A program made the translations under genes and the position numbers. DNA of 7,369 nt, taken from NCBI GenBank assembly GCA_934201655.1, contig CAKPXD010000070.1, positions 1-7,369 of the forward strand, in the 5' to 3' direction. Under the pieces are notes generated by a model, which did not search any database, had not been told where the DNA came from, and was given only the letters and a program-made list of their open reading frames with translations. This document shows positions 5,540-7,369 of this stretch, in pieces. The DNA comes from an uncultured Streptococcus sp. (GTDB taxonomy: Bacteria; Bacillota; Bacilli; Lactobacillales; Streptococcaceae). Position 1 is the stretch's first letter; each line of letters starts with the position of its first letter.

Positions 5540-5572
5540 AGAGTATAAAAGTCTACTCTTGTCTTATTTTTT
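5532..5572 (+). terminator. Intrinsic terminator after the carbonic anhydrase gene
   Basis: A 14-bp stem pairs 5532-5545 with 5554-5567, all matched except one T-G pair (5538/5561), around the 8-base loop TAAAAGTC. It is followed by a T-tract through 5572. It lies 87 bases after the carbonic anhydrase stop and just before the prs promoter, so it insulates the two units. Confidence 0.9.
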
Positions 5573-5573
5573 A

Positions 5574-5602
5574 TTGAAAAATCGAGAAAAAAGCGCTACA
5601 AT
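5574..5602 (+). promoter_or_regulatory. Promoter of prs
   Basis: TTGAAA (5574-5579) and TACAAT (5597-5602) are separated by exactly 17 bases, a good vegetative promoter placed right after the preceding terminator. The predicted start is near 5609, giving a leader of about 50 nt that contains a small TTGTG/CACAA hairpin (5619-5633). The leader looks too short for a purine riboswitch and I see no PurR box. Confidence 0.75.
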
Positions 5603-5659
5603 GGTAGATGGAAAAATGTTGTGAAAAACACAAGTGATACATAAATACCGGAGGAAATC

Positions 5660-6628
5660 ATGTCTTTTTCTGATTTAAAGCTGTTTGCCCTTTCTTCAAA
5701 TAGAGAATTGGCAGAGCGTGTGGCGCAAGAGATTGGGATAGAGTTGGGGAAATCGACTGTTCGTCAATTTTCAGACGGAGAAATTCAAGTTAATATAGAA
5801 GAATCGATCCGTGGGAAACACGTCTTTATTCTACAATCAACTAGCTCACCAGTAAATGATAATCTACTTGAGATTTTGATTATGGTTGACGCTTTGAAGC
5901 GCGCCAGTGCAGAATCTGTCAACGTTGTTATGCCTTATTATGGTTATGCACGTCAGGATAGAAAGGCAAGAGCGCGTGAGCCAATCACTTCAAAACTCGT
6001 TGCAAATATGCTTGAAGTAGCTGGAGTTGATCGTTTGTTGACGATTGATTTGCACGCTGCACAGATTCAAGGGTTCTTTGATATTCCGGTGGATCACTTG
6101 ATGGGTGCTCCATTGATTGCGGATTACTTTGAGCGTCGTGGCATGGTTGGTTCCGACTATGTCGTTGTCAGCCCTGACCACGGTGGGGTGACTCGTGCTC
6201 GTAAATTAGCAGAATTTTTGAAAACTCCAATTGCCATTATCGACAAGCGTCGTAGTGTAGACAAGATGAATACTAGTGAAGTTATGAATATCATTGGTAA
6301 GGTAGAAGGTAAGACTTGTATCTTGATTGACGATATGATTGATACAGCTGGAACTATTTGTCATGCTGCGGATGCTCTAGCAGAAGCAGGAGCTGTTGAA
6401 GTTTACGCAAGTTGTACGCACCCAGTTCTTTCTGGTCCAGCAATGGAGAATATCCAGAAATCAGCCATTAAAAAATTGGTTGTTTTGGATACTATCTATC
6501 TTCCAGAAGAACGTTTAATTGATAAGATTGAACAAATTTCTATCGCTCATCTCCTAGGTGATGCTATTGTACGTATCCATGAAAAACGTCCTCTTTCTCC
6601 ATTATTTAGTATCGAGAAAAAAATCTAA
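5660..6628 (+). CDS. prs: Ribose-phosphate pyrophosphokinase (PRPP synthetase, class I)
   Basis: It transfers the pyrophosphoryl group of ATP to ribose 5-phosphate, making PRPP for purine, pyrimidine, histidine, tryptophan and NAD synthesis. The 322-residue product has the class I features: an N-terminal [10 protein letters not shown] block (37-46), the catalytic flexible-loop segment [16 protein letters not shown] (94-109), the metal-binding [11 protein letters not shown] (130-140, His132), and the PRPP-binding loop [12 protein letters not shown] (221-232, Asp224-Asp225). GGAGG (5650-5654) lies 5 bases before the ATG. The gene has its own promoter and terminator. Streptococci often carry two prs paralogues; this is the copy I remember near the origin (prsA1 in pneumococcus). 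Its product supplies substrate to the pathway in which the upstream purA acts. Confidence 0.97.
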   Translation: MSFSDLKLFALSSNRELAERVAQEIGIELGKSTVRQFSDGEIQVNIEESIRGKHVFILQSTSSPVNDNLLEILIMVDALKRASAESVNVVMPYYGYARQDRKARAREPITSKLVANMLEVAGVDRLLTIDLHAAQIQGFFDIPVDHLMGAPLIADYFERRGMVGSDYVVVSPDHGGVTRARKLAEFLKTPIAIIDKRRSVDKMNTSEVMNIIGKVEGKTCILIDDMIDTAGTICHAADALAEAGAVEVYASCTHPVLSGPAMENIQKSAIKKLVVLDTIYLPEERLIDKIEQISIAHLLGDAIVRIHEKRPLSPLFSIEKKI

Positions 6629-6647
6629 ACTTTCACTTGAATAAACG

Positions 6648-6686
6648 AATTTCCTAGCAGACGTTTCTCTTGCTAGGAAATTTTTT
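6648..6686 (+). terminator. Intrinsic terminator of prs
   Basis: A perfect 12-bp stem, AATTTCCTAGCA (6648-6659) with TGCTAGGAAATT (6671-6682), closes an 11-base loop and runs into six T residues (6681-6686). It starts 20 bases after the prs stop. Confidence 0.95.
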
Positions 6687-6717
6687 GTAGCCAAAAACTG
6701 CAAGCCTTTTCAAAATG

Positions 6718-6726
6718 TGCTATACT
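6718..6726 (+). promoter_or_regulatory. Extended -10 promoter of the CoA-binding protein gene
   Basis: TGC-TATACT gives a good -10 (6721-6726) with the extended TG (6718-6719). The -35 position (6698-6703, CTGCAA) is poor. The predicted start is about 6732, so the leader is very short, with AAGGAGG almost at the 5' end. Confidence 0.65.
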
Positions 6727-6746
6727 GATGAAAAAGGAGGATTTCT

Positions 6747-7184
6747 ATGACTCAAGAATTTATCAATCCAAGTGATGGAGTGGTCCGTCAGTATCTAGCA
6801 ACCAGTAAAACTCTAGCTGTAGTAGGCTTATCCGATCGTGAGGAAACAACTAGCAATCGAGTGACTAAAGAAATGCAGGCTCGTGGCTATAAAATTATTC
6901 CAGTTAACCCTAAAGCTGCAGGTAGCGAGATTTTGGGAGAAAAGGCTTATGCCAGTCTAGCTGAAATTCCGTTCCCTGTAGATATCGTCAACGTATATCG
7001 TCGCAGTGAATTTTTACCTGATGTAGCACGAGACTTTCTCAAGGCGGATGCCAAGATTTTTTGGGCGCAATTAGGCCTTGAAAGCCTGGAAGCAGCAGAA
7101 ATCTTGCGTGCTGGGGGATGCGATGACATCGTGATGAACCGTTGTATTAAGAGAGAACATACACGTTTAATTCTTGAACAATAA
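6747..7184 (+). CDS. CoA-binding domain protein (YccU-like, CoA_binding_2 family)
   Basis: A small cytosolic Rossmann-fold protein of 145 residues, the stand-alone version of the CoA-binding domain of succinyl-CoA synthetases. Its physiological role is not established. Family marks are the nucleotide-loop strand LAVVGLSDREETTSNRV (23-39), the second strand YKIIPVNPK (48-56), the VDIVNVYRR segment (78-86), FWAQLGL (105-111) and the C-terminal VMNRCIKREH (129-138). A strong AAGGAGG (6734-6740) sits 6 bases before the ATG. It is a single-gene unit with its own promoter and terminator, converging on the membrane protein gene. I remember neighbouring homologues of this pair in pneumococcus (near polA), which supports the assignment. 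Confidence 0.92.
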   Translation: MTQEFINPSDGVVRQYLATSKTLAVVGLSDREETTSNRVTKEMQARGYKIIPVNPKAAGSEILGEKAYASLAEIPFPVDIVNVYRRSEFLPDVARDFLKADAKIFWAQLGLESLEAAEILRAGGCDDIVMNRCIKREHTRLILEQ

Positions 7185-7211
7185 AAAGGTAGCCTTTAGG
7201 CTACCTTTTTT
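7183..7211. terminator. Bidirectional terminator between convergent genes
   Basis: GGTAGCC (7188-7194) and GGCTACC (7199-7205) pair around TTTA, flanked by AAAAA before and a T-run (7206-7211) after. The A-run makes a T-tract on the minus strand, so it can end both the CoA-binding gene, whose TAA it overlaps, and the minus-strand gene ending at 7213. Confidence 0.94.
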
Positions 7212-7212
7212 C

Positions 7213-7369
7213 TTAGAAAATACCGATGAGTGTTTGCATGCCAAGACTAGTCAGGATGATAGCGATCCAGCAAAGGGCTCCAAGAAGAATGGATTTTCCA
7301 CTGGATTTGATCATAGCAATGAGGTTGGTTTTGAGACCAATAGCACTCATAGCCATGATGATGAGGAAT
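7213..7369 (-). CDS. YeiH/UPF0324-family membrane protein, C-terminal part (5' end outside window)
   Basis: The last 51 complete codons plus TAA are read on the minus strand. The sequence is hydrophobic with two membrane segments split by a short polar stretch: [16 protein letters not shown], then IKSSGKS, then [16 protein letters not shown]. The motif [10 protein letters not shown] followed by a G-K-S/P loop and a W-containing last helix is the usual C-terminus of the YeiH family (UPF0324), polytopic inner membrane proteins of about 330-340 residues annotated as putative sulfate exporters, mostly without direct proof. The gene converges on the CoA-binding protein gene and shares its terminator. 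Only the end is visible, so completeness of the gene cannot be judged. Confidence 0.85.
   Translation of the reverse strand, partial: FLIIMAMSAIGLKTNLIAMIKSSGKSILLGALCWIAIILTSLGMQTLIGIF

Noticed and set aside
5603..5659. Riboswitch or PurR control in the prs leader
   Set aside because: The leader is only about 50 nt, with one 5-bp hairpin, no aptamer-like conserved core and no PurR box.

Overview
The window looks like core chromosome of a Streptococcus of the mitis group (S. pneumoniae, S. mitis, S. oralis and relatives). The evidence is low-GC Firmicute-style sequence with extended -10 promoters (TGnTATAAT), AAGGAGG-type ribosome binding sites, a perfect CiaR box, a competence sigma (ComX/SigX) box, and protein sequences and gene order close to those I remember near the pneumococcal origin (purA, tadA, dut, phosphatase, radA, carbonic anhydrase, prs). 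No insertion sequence, CRISPR array, tRNA, rRNA or phage module is visible.

Layout. Positions 1-299 hold the 3' end of purA. A CiaR-controlled small RNA of the csRNA (ccn) family follows at about 345-444, then tadA (498-965) and the small bacterial SRP RNA ffs (about 1007-1086). A ComX-type box at 1096-1103 then precedes a run of five same-strand genes with no convincing terminator inside it: dut, a histidine phosphatase, an unrecognised 163-residue protein, radA, and an AIM24/TIGR00266 protein. A long hairpin terminator at 4793-4849 closes this run. Three separately promoted and separately terminated genes follow: a beta-class carbonic anhydrase, prs (PRPP synthetase) and a small CoA-binding protein. 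The last 157 bases hold the C-terminal end of a convergent minus-strand gene, a YeiH/UPF0324 membrane protein.

How the genes fit together. Nucleotide metabolism (purA, dut, prs), tRNA editing (tadA) and protein targeting (ffs) form the housekeeping layer. Over it lies a competence layer. The dut-radA run carries a ComX box, and RadA is the branch-migration helicase used when transforming DNA recombines. The csRNA upstream belongs to a family known to damp competence through the CiaRH system. Positive and negative arms of competence control therefore lie within about 800 bases of each other.

Most unusual points. RadA has no ATG, GTG or TTG start that would include its zinc finger; it appears to start at ATT (2657) or ATA (2660) behind a GAGAGG site, so a GTG start at 2759 would wrongly remove the zinc finger. 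An unrecognised protein with two propeller-blade-like segments lies directly before radA in the same reading frame. A perfect 8-bp dyad sits at the predicted transcription start of the carbonic anhydrase gene. A promoter-like sequence with a 10-bp-period repeat lies directly in front of a terminator at 5492-5572. I see no clear-cut new system; most of the window is ordinary core genome.
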